Source of the DNA: Bacillota bacterium
GTDB lineage: Bacteria; Bacillota; Clostridia; Oscillospirales; Oscillospiraceae
Length of the DNA: 64,000 nt
Assembly: GCA_023386265.1 (NCBI GenBank)
Contig: JAEWKA010000007.1
Coordinates: forward strand, 62,001-126,000
Direction of reading: 5' to 3'
Positions 33,424-41,475 of the stretch are shown in pieces. The translations under genes and the position numbers were made by a program. A model generated the notes under the pieces. That model saw only the letters and a program-made list of their open reading frames with translations. It ran no database searches and had not been told where the DNA came from. The first letter of the stretch is position 1. Every line of letters begins with the position of its first letter.

Positions 33424-34915
33424 GACTATCACCCCGTGTAAAATAATCAATTACCTTTTCCACTAATTCTTCGACAGTACTGTCCCCGCTCTCCAGCGGT
33501 TCAATGCCCTGCGCGCGAAGCGCCGCGCTTGTAGACGGACCAATAGAAAAGGCGGTCGTTTTTCCTTCTTTTAATGCTGTGGTGTCAGCCATGGTCGCTA
33601 GGTTCTCCGCAGCAAGAGAGCTTGTGAACACCACGGCGTCAAAATCTCCAGTCGAAAGTCCATCTGCGAATGGCGGACGGACGGCATCGTAAACGCTGAC
33701 GACATTCACCGAACAAAGGTCTTTTAGCCCATTCTCCAGACGGGGCATGGCCTTCGCGGACTGTGGCAGGAGCAAACGATCCGTAGTTTTCAATATGCCC
33801 CGCAGTTGGTCAAGCAAGCCTTCGCCGGAATGCGCAGACGGCACTATGTCCGCCCGCAGGCCGTATTCCTGAAGTTTCCTGCAGGTGGATGGGCCCACAG
33901 CGCAGATTTTTGCACTGCCGAATTTTCTTACATCCCCTCCGGCTTCATACAGCTCCGCCATGAATAGCTCCACGGTGTTACCGCTCGTGAACACCACAAA
34001 ACTGTAGCTGCCCAGTGACGGAAGATAAGAAGCCAGACTGCCCCGCATGGGTACTATTTCTGTCATCGGGACGGCTGTTACTTTCGCGCCGTTCACTTCG
34101 AGAAGGCGGGACAGCGTTCCGTTTTTCTTCCGGTCGCTTGTCACGAGTATCTTTTTGTTCCACAATGGTATGTGCTCGAAAAAATTCAATTTTTCCCGTA
34201 ATGCAACCGTTTCTCCCACAATGATGATGGCGGGGGAGTTTAAACCGGCTTTCTCGACTTCATCAGCCAAGCATTCGAGCGTTGCGCTCACTGTCTTCTG
34301 CTCCGCTGTACCCGCGCAGGAAACAACTGCGGACGGACAGGTGCGGTCCATTCCGAACCGAATCAGTCCTGCTGTGATTTCCGCGGTCTGTGAAAGCCCC
34401 ATCAGGAACACCAGGGTACCTTCCAGCGGCGCAAGACGCTTGTAATCCGCATCGGTCAGCCCTCCCGACTTCGTATGTGCCGTGATGATATGTACTGACC
34501 CCGCCAGGCCCCTGTGGGTGACGGGAATGCCCGCAAAACAGGGGCCTGCCACGGCGGAGCTTACGCCGGGAACCACCTCAAACGGTATCTTCTCCTCGTA
34601 AAGGCACAGGGCTTCCTCGCCCCCGCGTCCGAAAACGTAGGGATCACCGCCCTTGAGACGAACGACGCTGCCGCCCTGTCTTGCTTTTTCAAGAAGAAGA
34701 GCGTTGATTTCTTCCTGATTTGCGCTGTGCTCTCCTGCGGCCTTGCCAACATAGATTTTTTCACAGCCGGAGGGCGCTTCTTCGAGCAGTCGAGTGCTTA
34801 TCAGCCTGTCATAGATTATGCAGTCCGCATGGCGGATGCATTCTAAGCCCCGAAGAGTAATTAGATCGTCGGCTCCCGGGCCAGCGCCAACGAGATATAC
34901 CATAGTTTTTTTCAT
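33416..34915 (-). CDS. cobA-hemD: Uroporphyrinogen-III C-methyltransferase / uroporphyrinogen-III synthase fusion
   Basis: Fusion of 499 residues. Residues ~1-245 are the SAM-dependent methyltransferase, with 'VYLVGAGPGADDLITLRG' at the start, 'VVRLKGGDPYVFGRGGEE' and 'VPGVSSAVAGPCFAGIPVTH'. Residues ~255-495 are uroporphyrinogen-III synthase (HemD), with low-conservation halves and 'VVFTSGNTVELFM'. The chain takes hydroxymethylbilane to uroporphyrinogen III and then to precorrin-2, the branch to siroheme and cobalamin. The start directly abuts the hemC stop. CobA-HemD fusions are common in clostridia. Confidence 0.93.
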   Translation of the reverse strand: MKKTMVYLVGAGPGADDLITLRGLECIRHADCIIYDRLISTRLLEEAPSGCEKIYVGKAAGEHSANQEEINALLLEKARQGGSVVRLKGGDPYVFGRGGEEALCLYEEKIPFEVVPGVSSAVAGPCFAGIPVTHRGLAGSVHIITAHTKSGGLTDADYKRLAPLEGTLVFLMGLSQTAEITAGLIRFGMDRTCPSAVVSCAGTAEQKTVSATLECLADEVEKAGLNSPAIIIVGETVALREKLNFFEHIPLWNKKILVTSDRKKNGTLSRLLEVNGAKVTAVPMTEIVPMRGSLASYLPSLGSYSFVVFTSGNTVELFMAELYEAGGDVRKFGSAKICAVGPSTCRKLQEYGLRADIVPSAHSGEGLLDQLRGILKTTDRLLLPQSAKAMPRLENGLKDLCSVNVVSVYDAVRPPFADGLSTGDFDAVVFTSSLAAENLATMADTTALKEGKTTAFSIGPSTSAALRAQGIEPLESGDSTVEELVEKVIDYFTRGDSHG

Positions 34916-35812
34916 TTACATTTCCTCAAGTTTCCGCAGTAGCTGCTCCGCAAGGCGCAGACCAAGGGATTCGGCATTCTCCTTTTCACCGGAGAGACTT
35001 CCGCGCACAAGTCCTTTTTCCTCAGTTCCATAAAGCCCCGTCAGCGTAATGCCCGACACGTCATGTTCACAGAAGGCACCAACGGGCGCGTGACAGCCGG
35101 CTCCTGTACCGCGGAGAAAGGCGCGTTCCGCTCTGGCGGAAATGTCTGTTTTCTCGTCCTTGATGGTTTCCAGCATATTCATAATGAAGGTATCATCTTT
35201 TCTAAGCTCCAGTGCCAGAATTCCCTGACAGGGTGCCGGAATCATCTCGGAGGGTTCAAAATATTGTGTCACGCGGTCAGACAGCCCCAGACGTGCAAGA
35301 CCTGCCGCCGCCAAAACAACACCGTCGAGCTGGGGGCCCACTTTTGCAAGTCGGCTGTCCACATTTCCCCGAATCGGAACGATTTCGATTTTTGGATTCA
35401 TGGCATTCAGCAGCATTCCGCGCCGAATACTGCCTGTGCCGATTTTTGCGCCGTCCGGTAAATCAGCAAGGCAGGTATAGCAATCACGTAAAACTAAAAC
35501 ATCTCGCATATCCTCCCTGACCGGAGCCGGTGCCAAAGTAAGCCAGGGCGGGATTTCCGCAGGCAGATCCTTCATGCTGTGTACGGCAAAATCGACCTCA
35601 CCACTGCTGAGCACGGCCTCAAGCTCTCCGGTAAATAAGCCGCTACCGCCGATCTCCTGTAAAGGGCGGTCAGTGATACGGTCTCCTTTGCTATGTATTA
35701 CGACAAGCTCAAAGGATATGTCCTGAAACTGTTCTGCAAGAAGTTTTACTATGGTTTCTGCCTGAACAAGCGCCAGCTTGCTCCCTCTTGTGCCGACTCT
35801 GACCTTCTTCAT
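34916..35812 (-). CDS. hemC: Hydroxymethylbilane synthase (porphobilinogen deaminase)
   Basis: Enzyme of 298 residues polymerising four porphobilinogens. The N-terminal 'VGTRGSKLALVQAETIV', 'FAVHSMKDLP' and 'GTGSIRRGMLLNAMNP' are diagnostic. The dipyrromethane cofactor cysteine is in 'GTGAGCHAPVGAFCEH'. The start overlaps the hemA stop by 4 bases (ATGA), so the two are translationally coupled. Confidence 0.95.
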   Translation of the reverse strand: MKKVRVGTRGSKLALVQAETIVKLLAEQFQDISFELVVIHSKGDRITDRPLQEIGGSGLFTGELEAVLSSGEVDFAVHSMKDLPAEIPPWLTLAPAPVREDMRDVLVLRDCYTCLADLPDGAKIGTGSIRRGMLLNAMNPKIEIVPIRGNVDSRLAKVGPQLDGVVLAAAGLARLGLSDRVTQYFEPSEMIPAPCQGILALELRKDDTFIMNMLETIKDEKTDISARAERAFLRGTGAGCHAPVGAFCEHDVSGITLTGLYGTEEKGLVRGSLSGEKENAESLGLRLAEQLLRKLEEM

Positions 35813-37062
35813 TTTACCGCTATCTCCTCTATATCGAACAATTCTTTTACCACAGTTATGTATTCCTCCTGCTTGCCTTCGTTATCCAGCTTTTTCAGTC
35901 GGAGAATCGGCTCCCGCACCAGTCGCCTGAGACTTGCCGCTATCATCTTTGCCACGAGCTTTTTTTCCCGTTCCGAAAGATTAAGCTTATTAAACAGAAA
36001 TTGTTCCGTGTCGTCCGCAATTTCCCGGCACCTGTGGTTAAGGGATTCGATGGCGGTATCAACCTTATTTTGGAACAGCCAGTTTTCGAGTTCGCAAAGC
36101 TTAATATCGATAAGAGCTTCCGCCTGTGCCGCAAGAGAGAGCCTGCGCTCTAAATTCTCGGCGGAGACCGTATTCAGTTCATCCACATTTATCACGTTTG
36201 TATAAGGTAAATCGTATACACTATCGTCCACATCCGGAGGCACCGCAAGGTCTAATATGCAAAGAGGCTTGCCTCTGGCGGGCATTTTTTCTCCGACGAG
36301 AACAGTATGCGGTGAGGCAGTGGCGGTCACAATACCGTCCACCTCTGAAATGTAGTTATAGCGATTGGCAAAGGGCACGAGCTCTACCGGCTGTCCTTCC
36401 AACTGAAAATTCTCTTTTTTTCCGCAGGAACGGCTGCAAAGATAGATTCGGCTTGCCCATTCGTCCGCTAAATACTTCACCGCTAAGCGGCCCATTTCAC
36501 CGCTGCCGATGACAAGAAAGGACTTGCCCTCCAGACCATTCAGCGCCAAGCTTAGCTTTTTGATACCGATGAAGCTAACCGATAATGGAATGTCGGAGAT
36601 TCCTAGCCCTGACTTGACCTGTTTTGCAACAGTAACAGCGTCCCTGAATACTCGGTTCAGAACTTTTTTCGCCGTGCCGGAGGCTTCCGCAAACCGGATG
36701 GCATTATTGACCTGTCCTAAAATCTGATCCTCGCCCACAACTGCCGATTCCAGACCGGACGTTACTCGGAAAAGGTGATTAATCGCCGCCTGTCCGCATA
36801 GGGAGTACAGCGTGTCATCGCAGCCCTTCGCTCCGAAATACCTGAGCATTGCCGCGCGGACTTCCCCCGTCCTGTCATCATCCGCAACAAAATAGATCTC
36901 GCTGCGGTTACAGGTGGATAAGACAGCTGACTCCGGACAGCCCAGCTCCAGAAGTATGGAAGAAAACTCTATTTTTTGAGTGTCCGAAAAAGCGAATTTG
37001 CTCCGTGTTGCCAGCGGAGCGGTGCGGAAATCGACTCCCACCATCTGGATACAGTTTTCCAT
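35809..37062 (-). CDS. hemA: Glutamyl-tRNA reductase
   Basis: First enzyme of the C5 tetrapyrrole pathway, 417 residues. The catalytic Cys51 lies in 'VLSTCNRSEIYF', an NADPH-binding 'FLVIGSGEMGRLAVKYL' near residue 180, and a helical C-terminal dimerisation domain follows. GAGGTGG precedes the ATG and a consensus promoter lies ~40 bp upstream. It is the first gene of the seven-gene operon hemA-hemC-cobA/hemD-hemB-hemL-sirC-lysR, divergent from asrABC. No hemE, hemG or hemH is present, so the operon is aimed at siroheme or corrinoid, not protoheme. Confidence 0.95.
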   Translation of the reverse strand: MENCIQMVGVDFRTAPLATRSKFAFSDTQKIEFSSILLELGCPESAVLSTCNRSEIYFVADDDRTGEVRAAMLRYFGAKGCDDTLYSLCGQAAINHLFRVTSGLESAVVGEDQILGQVNNAIRFAEASGTAKKVLNRVFRDAVTVAKQVKSGLGISDIPLSVSFIGIKKLSLALNGLEGKSFLVIGSGEMGRLAVKYLADEWASRIYLCSRSCGKKENFQLEGQPVELVPFANRYNYISEVDGIVTATASPHTVLVGEKMPARGKPLCILDLAVPPDVDDSVYDLPYTNVINVDELNTVSAENLERRLSLAAQAEALIDIKLCELENWLFQNKVDTAIESLNHRCREIADDTEQFLFNKLNLSEREKKLVAKMIAASLRRLVREPILRLKKLDNEGKQEEYITVVKELFDIEEIAVK

Positions 37063-37103
37063 TTTTCCACCTCACTAGCAACTTACAGCCCTTAATTGAT
37101 CAA

Positions 37104-37132
37104 ATTATATCATTCGCAATTTCAACTTTCAA
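37104..37132 (-). promoter_or_regulatory. Promoter of the hemA operon
   Basis: Minus strand: TTGAAA (37127-37132), 17-base spacer, TATAAT (37104-37109). Confidence 0.8.
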
Positions 37133-37225
37133 CCATCTGTATATTATAAATTAAATTAATTAATACTTAAGCAATTACTTATCATTTTCATCGGATTTTG
37201 ATACAACCAAAAAGCCGCTTTTACA

Positions 37226-37255
37226 TTGACATGCAAACAGGCAACATGATATTTT
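37226..37255 (+). promoter_or_regulatory. Probable promoter of asrABC
   Basis: TTGACA (37226-37231), 18-base spacer, TATTTT (37250-37255), 35 bp before the asrA start. It is back to back with the hemA promoter, about 95 bp apart, leaving an AT-rich stretch (37133-37200) where a regulator could act on both. Confidence 0.65.
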
Positions 37256-37289
37256 TTTCTTAGGCAAACCGACAAAAAGGAGGATGAAA

Positions 37290-38333
37290 ATGAGCTATAT
37301 TTTAAGTTCGGAAAAAGCCGACACGCTATTTTCGAAGCTGAAAAAGCAATACAAAATTTTTGCCCCGAAGCGCTTCAAGGCACAGGGCCGCTACTCCGAA
37401 ACCGACATCATTCGATATGGGGAAGTAGCATCTCTCGAAGAGATTGTCTTCGATGAAAAATCAGACTACCCCGCCAAGGAAGTTATCTCCCCGATTCAGC
37501 AGGCGCTTTTCTTCTTCACTGAGGATGAGTACCGCGCGAGCAAGGGCAATACAAAGCCGATACTTCTGTTTGCGCGTCCATGCGATATCAATGCTCAGCA
37601 CATTCAGGCAAAAATCTACGCCGGAAACGGCGGTTTTGTTGATATGTATTACGAACGTATGCGTGAGCTCGTAAAGTTCGTACTTATGGAATGCCCCAAT
37701 TCTGATGACACCTGTTTTTGCGTCAGCATGGGCACCAACAAAACCGATGACTACGCGATGGCACTCAGAGTGGAAAAAGACGGAAGCGTTAAGTTCAAGG
37801 TTTGCGACGAGGCGCTTATGCCCTTCTTCAGTCAATCAACCTCAGCCGAGTTTGAGCCGGAATTTGTCGAGGAAAACGAGACTAAGGTCACATTGCCCGA
37901 CATCCCCAATAAGGACATTCTTAACAAGCTGAAAGAGCATCCCATGTGGAAAGAGTACAACGGTCGCTGCATCAGCTGCGGGGCCTGCACCATCGCCTGT
38001 TCCACCTGCACCTGCTTTACAACAAAAGACATTGCATACGGAGATAATCCTGAGGTCGGTGAGCGTCGCCGCGTTACCTCCTCCTGTCAGATTGATGGAT
38101 TCTCTACTGTTGCCGGCGGTGCCAGCTATCGAAATACCGCAGGCGATCGTATGCGTTTTAAGATGCTGCACAAATTCCATGATTACAAAGCCCGCTTCGG
38201 TGATAGCCATATGTGTGTCGGCTGCGGCAGATGCATACACCGCTGCCCCGAGTTTATCACCATCACCAACGCCTTGAACAAAATGTGCAAGGCCGTCGAA
38301 GAAATCAAGGCTGAAAAAGGAGGCGCAGAGTAA
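37290..38333 (+). CDS. asrA: Anaerobic sulfite reductase subunit A (Fe-S electron carrier)
   Basis: Protein of 347 residues. The C-terminal third has two ferredoxin-type clusters: 'CISCGACTIACSTCTC' (residues ~228-245) and 'CVGCGRCIHRCPEF' (~310-323). The N-terminal part, with 'KPILLFARPCDINAQHI', matches AsrA/hydrogenase-beta-like proteins. It passes electrons to the catalytic subunit. The ATG at 37284 touches the AGGAGG, so the ATG at 37290 is preferred. The last base overlaps the asrB start (TAATGA). Confidence 0.93.
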   Translation: MSYILSSEKADTLFSKLKKQYKIFAPKRFKAQGRYSETDIIRYGEVASLEEIVFDEKSDYPAKEVISPIQQALFFFTEDEYRASKGNTKPILLFARPCDINAQHIQAKIYAGNGGFVDMYYERMRELVKFVLMECPNSDDTCFCVSMGTNKTDDYAMALRVEKDGSVKFKVCDEALMPFFSQSTSAEFEPEFVEENETKVTLPDIPNKDILNKLKEHPMWKEYNGRCISCGACTIACSTCTCFTTKDIAYGDNPEVGERRRVTSSCQIDGFSTVAGGASYRNTAGDRMRFKMLHKFHDYKARFGDSHMCVGCGRCIHRCPEFITITNALNKMCKAVEEIKAEKGGAE

Positions 38334-39124
38334 TGAATAATCCGCTTCAACCTAAGGCCTGTGAAATTATCTCCGTCAAAAAGCAAGGCGAACATGAGTT
38401 TACCTTTCGCGTAAAGTCTGACGCGAAGCCTATGCCTGGCCAGTTCATGCAGCTGTCCATCCCCAAGATTGGTGAGTGCCCCATTTCCGTCAGCGGTTGG
38501 GAGGAAGGCTTTTTGGAGTTCACCATCCGCTCTGTCGGAGAAGTAACAAACGTTATCTTTGAAAAGCAGCCGGGCGATGTTCTGTTCCTTCGCGGCCCTT
38601 ACGGCAAGGGTTGGCCCATTGAGGATATTAGGGGCAAGAACGTTGTTGTAGTTTCGGGCGGCACAGGTCTTGCTCCTGTGCGCGAGCTAATAAATATGTG
38701 CGCGGATGAGCAAGGCTTTGCAAAGAGTACCACCCTCATCTGCGGCTTCAAAGACGAGGCCGGCATTGTGTTCAGTGACGACCTTGACAGGTGGAAGACC
38801 AAATTCCGTACAATTTATGCACTCGACAAGGATGAAAAGTCCGGATGGCACGTCGGTATGGTAACCAAATTCATCAAGGAGGTCGACTTTAAAGGCTTTG
38901 GCGATGAATATGTGCTTATAGTGGTCGGCCCTCCGATTATGATGAAGTATGCCTGTCAGGAGGCCCTTGCCTGCGGCGCCAAGGAAGAAAATATGTGGCT
39001 TAGTTTTGAGCGCAAGATGTCCTGCGCAGTCGGAAAGTGCGGCCACTGCCGCATCGACGAGACCTATGTCTGCCTCGACGGCCCTGTTTTCCCGTACAAG
39101 GTCGCGAAAAATCTAGTGGACTGA
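38333..39124 (+). CDS. asrB: Anaerobic sulfite reductase subunit B (FAD/NAD(P)H module)
   Basis: Flavoprotein reductase of 263 residues. The FAD-binding domain has 'PMPGQFMQLSIPKIGECPIS', the NAD-binding half has 'VVVSGGTGLAPVRELINM', and a terminal cysteine cluster 'MSCAVGKCGHCRI...VCLDGPVF' fits a 2Fe-2S centre. It takes electrons from NADH or NADPH and delivers them to AsrA. It resembles dihydroorotate dehydrogenase electron-transfer subunit, but the asrA/asrC neighbours decide the name. Coupled to asrA by a one-base overlap. Confidence 0.93.
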   Translation: MNNPLQPKACEIISVKKQGEHEFTFRVKSDAKPMPGQFMQLSIPKIGECPISVSGWEEGFLEFTIRSVGEVTNVIFEKQPGDVLFLRGPYGKGWPIEDIRGKNVVVVSGGTGLAPVRELINMCADEQGFAKSTTLICGFKDEAGIVFSDDLDRWKTKFRTIYALDKDEKSGWHVGMVTKFIKEVDFKGFGDEYVLIVVGPPIMMKYACQEALACGAKEENMWLSFERKMSCAVGKCGHCRIDETYVCLDGPVFPYKVAKNLVD

Positions 39125-39140
39125 GGGAGGAGATTAAAGT

Positions 39141-40226
39141 ATGAATAGAGATATCAATATCAAAAAGACACGTCTCAACTGCTTCCGCCAGTCCAAAGTC
39201 CCCGGAGTGTTTATGCTGCAAATGCGTGTTCCCGGTGGCATGGTCGACGCAAAGTATCTCGAAATGATTGAACACATCTCCAAAACATGGGGCGACGGGA
39301 ATTTTCACTTCGGGACCCGCCAGACCTTCGATATATGCGGCATCAAGTATGACAGCATTCCGCAGGTCAACGAATATATCGAGGACTACATATGCGGTGT
39401 TGACGCTGAACTATGCAATGTGGATATGAATAAAATTGCCGGAGAGCCCCGTGAATGGGATCCCAAATCAGGCTACCCAACCATTGGCGCCCGCAATATA
39501 ACCGCCTGCATTGGCAACTACCACTGTATCTGCGGCAACGTCAATACCTTTGAGTTGGCACGAAAAATTGAAACCTTGATTTTCCCCAGCCATTACCACA
39601 TCAAAATCAACATTGCCGGCTGCCCCAACGACTGCAACAAGGCTCATCTCTGCGACTTCGGTATCATCGGCTGCGCAAAGATTGAATACCATCCGGAACG
39701 CTGTGTGGGCTGTGGTCTCTGCGCCAAGAAATGCGAGCACGGAGCGACCAGAGTGTTGTCTCTCAATCCCAAGACCGGCAAAATCGACAAGGATCCCTGC
39801 TGCTGCGTTGGCTGCGGCGAATGCGTCAAAGCTTGCCCAGCAAGCGCATGGACTCGTGAGCCCACGGACTTCTATAAGGTTATCATCGGCGGCCGCACAG
39901 GACGTCAGACACCCCGTTTAGGCAAAATGTTCTTAAACTGGGCAACAGAGGAAACCATACTCAGTGTTCTTGCAAACTGGCAAAAGTTCTCGGCATGGGT
40001 CATGGACTACAAGCCCGAATATCTCCACGGCGGACACCTGATTGACAGAGCCGGCTACAAGAAGTTCAAGGAAATTATGCTGGACGGCGTTACCTTGAAT
40101 CCCGAATGCCTGGTAGCAGAGGACGTTTTCTGGGCGGAGACAGAGTACCGTTCCAATTACAACGTCAAACCTCTCGAAACACATCACTTGGCGGGTCCTC
40201 AGAAGGCCGGTACCCAGCAGCACTAA
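39141..40226 (+). CDS. asrC: Anaerobic sulfite reductase subunit C (siroheme, catalytic)
   Basis: Catalytic subunit of 361 residues. It reduces sulfite to sulfide with six electrons. The siroheme/4Fe-4S binding cysteines appear as C-x5-C in 'ACIGNYHCICG' and C-x3-C in 'IAGCPNDCNKAH'. Two extra ferredoxin clusters follow, 'CVGCGLCAKKCEHG' and 'CCCVGCGECVKACPASAW' (residues ~190-235). The N-terminal 'GTRQTFDICGI' is the sulfite/nitrite-reductase ferredoxin-like domain. Siroheme comes from the divergent hemA-sirC operon. GGAGGAG precedes the start. Sulfite may be supplied by the Xsc-like enzyme encoded 3 kb downstream. Confidence 0.95.
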   Translation: MNRDINIKKTRLNCFRQSKVPGVFMLQMRVPGGMVDAKYLEMIEHISKTWGDGNFHFGTRQTFDICGIKYDSIPQVNEYIEDYICGVDAELCNVDMNKIAGEPREWDPKSGYPTIGARNITACIGNYHCICGNVNTFELARKIETLIFPSHYHIKINIAGCPNDCNKAHLCDFGIIGCAKIEYHPERCVGCGLCAKKCEHGATRVLSLNPKTGKIDKDPCCCVGCGECVKACPASAWTREPTDFYKVIIGGRTGRQTPRLGKMFLNWATEETILSVLANWQKFSAWVMDYKPEYLHGGHLIDRAGYKKFKEIMLDGVTLNPECLVAEDVFWAETEYRSNYNVKPLETHHLAGPQKAGTQQH

Positions 40227-40309
40227 TTTACGCATATATTCCGATTAATCCATAATCGACTCCATCCCTGTTGCTGTCTGAATTCCGTCACGTTAATCGG
40301 ACGGCAGAG

Positions 40310-40342
40310 CTCCTGCACGGCATATTGTATGCTGTGCAGGAG
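40310..40342 (+). terminator. Terminator of asrABC
   Basis: A 15-bp stem with one G-T pair (40310-40324 with 40328-40342), TTG loop, followed by TAATTTTA. Confidence 0.85.
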
Positions 40343-40374
40343 TAATTTTAACTGTGTGAAGAAGCCTGTAACAG

Positions 40375-40411
40375 AAAGAAGATAGCAGATAAAACATCTG
40401 CTATCTTCTTT
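40375..40411 (-). terminator. Terminator of the GltS/Xsc-like operon
   Basis: A perfect 16-bp stem (40375-40390 with 40396-40411) and 5-base loop, downstream of the 3-hydroxyacyl-CoA dehydrogenase stop on the minus strand. Confidence 0.75.
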
Positions 40412-40456
40412 AATTATTCCGGTTTTCTAGAGACAGCACGCTGAAATATCAGTTAA

Positions 40457-41398
40457 TTAATCAGCTTTCAATTTTCTGGCAAGCTTGACAACCTCGAGAA
40501 CTCGCGCATCTCTTTCCTGCTGAACTTCCTCGCGGGTCTTGTCGGAATAGTCGTATAGGCCTCTTCCGACCTTAACGCCCAGACGTTCCTCATCAAGCAT
40601 CTGCATGGCAAGAGGACCGACCTCGGTTGCGTTTGAGATTGACGGGTAAAGGAACATGCCGGCCATACATCCGATATCCCAACCGATAAAGTCCATCATT
40701 TTCAGCGGACCTTCAAACGGGGCCTTCATGCCCTGGTTACAGCAGTAGGCGGTGTCAACATCTTCTGGGCTGACCCAGCCCTGCTCAACCATGTAGCTGC
40801 ACTCGCGCATAAGCGCCAGATTTAGACGGTTGATGATGAAGCCCGGTACGGGCTGATTAAGAACAACGGGGCTTTTGCCCATGCCCTCAAGCAGCTTTCG
40901 CATCGTAATTGCGACCTCGGGATCGGTTTCCGGACCTTTTACGATTTCTACCAGCGGAAGAATGTGGGGCGGATTGCACCAGTGGGCGATCAGCAGTCGT
41001 TCGGGATTTGATACCTTCACGAACTCATAGATGTTCATAGAGGAGGTTGTGCTGGAAAGTATAGTATCCTTACGGCAGATGCCGTCCAGCTGTGCAAATA
41101 TCCTTGCCTTCAGGTCGGGATCCTCGGGAACAGCCTCAATTACTAAATCTGCGTCTGCGGCCACTTTTATATCAGTAGAATAGAAGAGGTTCGCCTCGGT
41201 GGACTTGGCCTGTTCCGCAGTGATAAAGTCAGCATTGAGCATAGTCTTGACATTTGATGCAACGAGCATTTTAGCAGTTTCAAGCGCTTCGGGTTTTATA
41301 TCAACGACGGTGGTTTTGTAACCATTTGCCGCATAGGTCTGGGCAATTCCATGTCCCATGGTGCCGCTGCCAATAACAACGATCTTCTTAATTTCCAT
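40457..41398 (-). CDS. 3-hydroxyacyl-CoA dehydrogenase (3-hydroxybutyryl-CoA dehydrogenase type)
   Basis: Single-domain enzyme of 313 residues. NAD-binding 'VVIGSGTMGHGIAQTYAANG' lies at the N-terminus, the catalytic His-Glu pair is in 'LIAHWCNPPHILPLVEIVKG', and the C-terminal dimerisation domain follows. It normally oxidises L-3-hydroxyacyl-CoA with NAD. It is the last gene of the minus-strand operon with two ThDP enzymes and the symporter, separated by a hairpin. Relatives in such operons can act on non-CoA hydroxyacids (for example lambda-crystallin/gulonate dehydrogenase types), so the substrate is open. GGAGGAC precedes ATG. Confidence 0.8.
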   Translation of the reverse strand: MEIKKIVVIGSGTMGHGIAQTYAANGYKTTVVDIKPEALETAKMLVASNVKTMLNADFITAEQAKSTEANLFYSTDIKVAADADLVIEAVPEDPDLKARIFAQLDGICRKDTILSSTTSSMNIYEFVKVSNPERLLIAHWCNPPHILPLVEIVKGPETDPEVAITMRKLLEGMGKSPVVLNQPVPGFIINRLNLALMRECSYMVEQGWVSPEDVDTAYCCNQGMKAPFEGPLKMMDFIGWDIGCMAGMFLYPSISNATEVGPLAMQMLDEERLGVKVGRGLYDYSDKTREEVQQERDARVLEVVKLARKLKAD

Positions 41399-41423
41399 AG
41401 TTTGTCCTCCAAATTCATGTAGT

Positions 41424-41455
41424 CTCAGATGGGCGTGAAATCACGCCCATCTGAG
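41424..41455 (-). other. Intercistronic hairpin between the second ThDP gene and the dehydrogenase
   Basis: A perfect 14-bp GC-rich stem (41424-41437 with 41442-41455), 4-base loop and no T-run on the minus strand. It probably protects or divides the transcript, giving unequal expression of the dehydrogenase. Confidence 0.6.
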
Positions 41456-41475
41456 AAAAATACAAAAGGTAAGAA

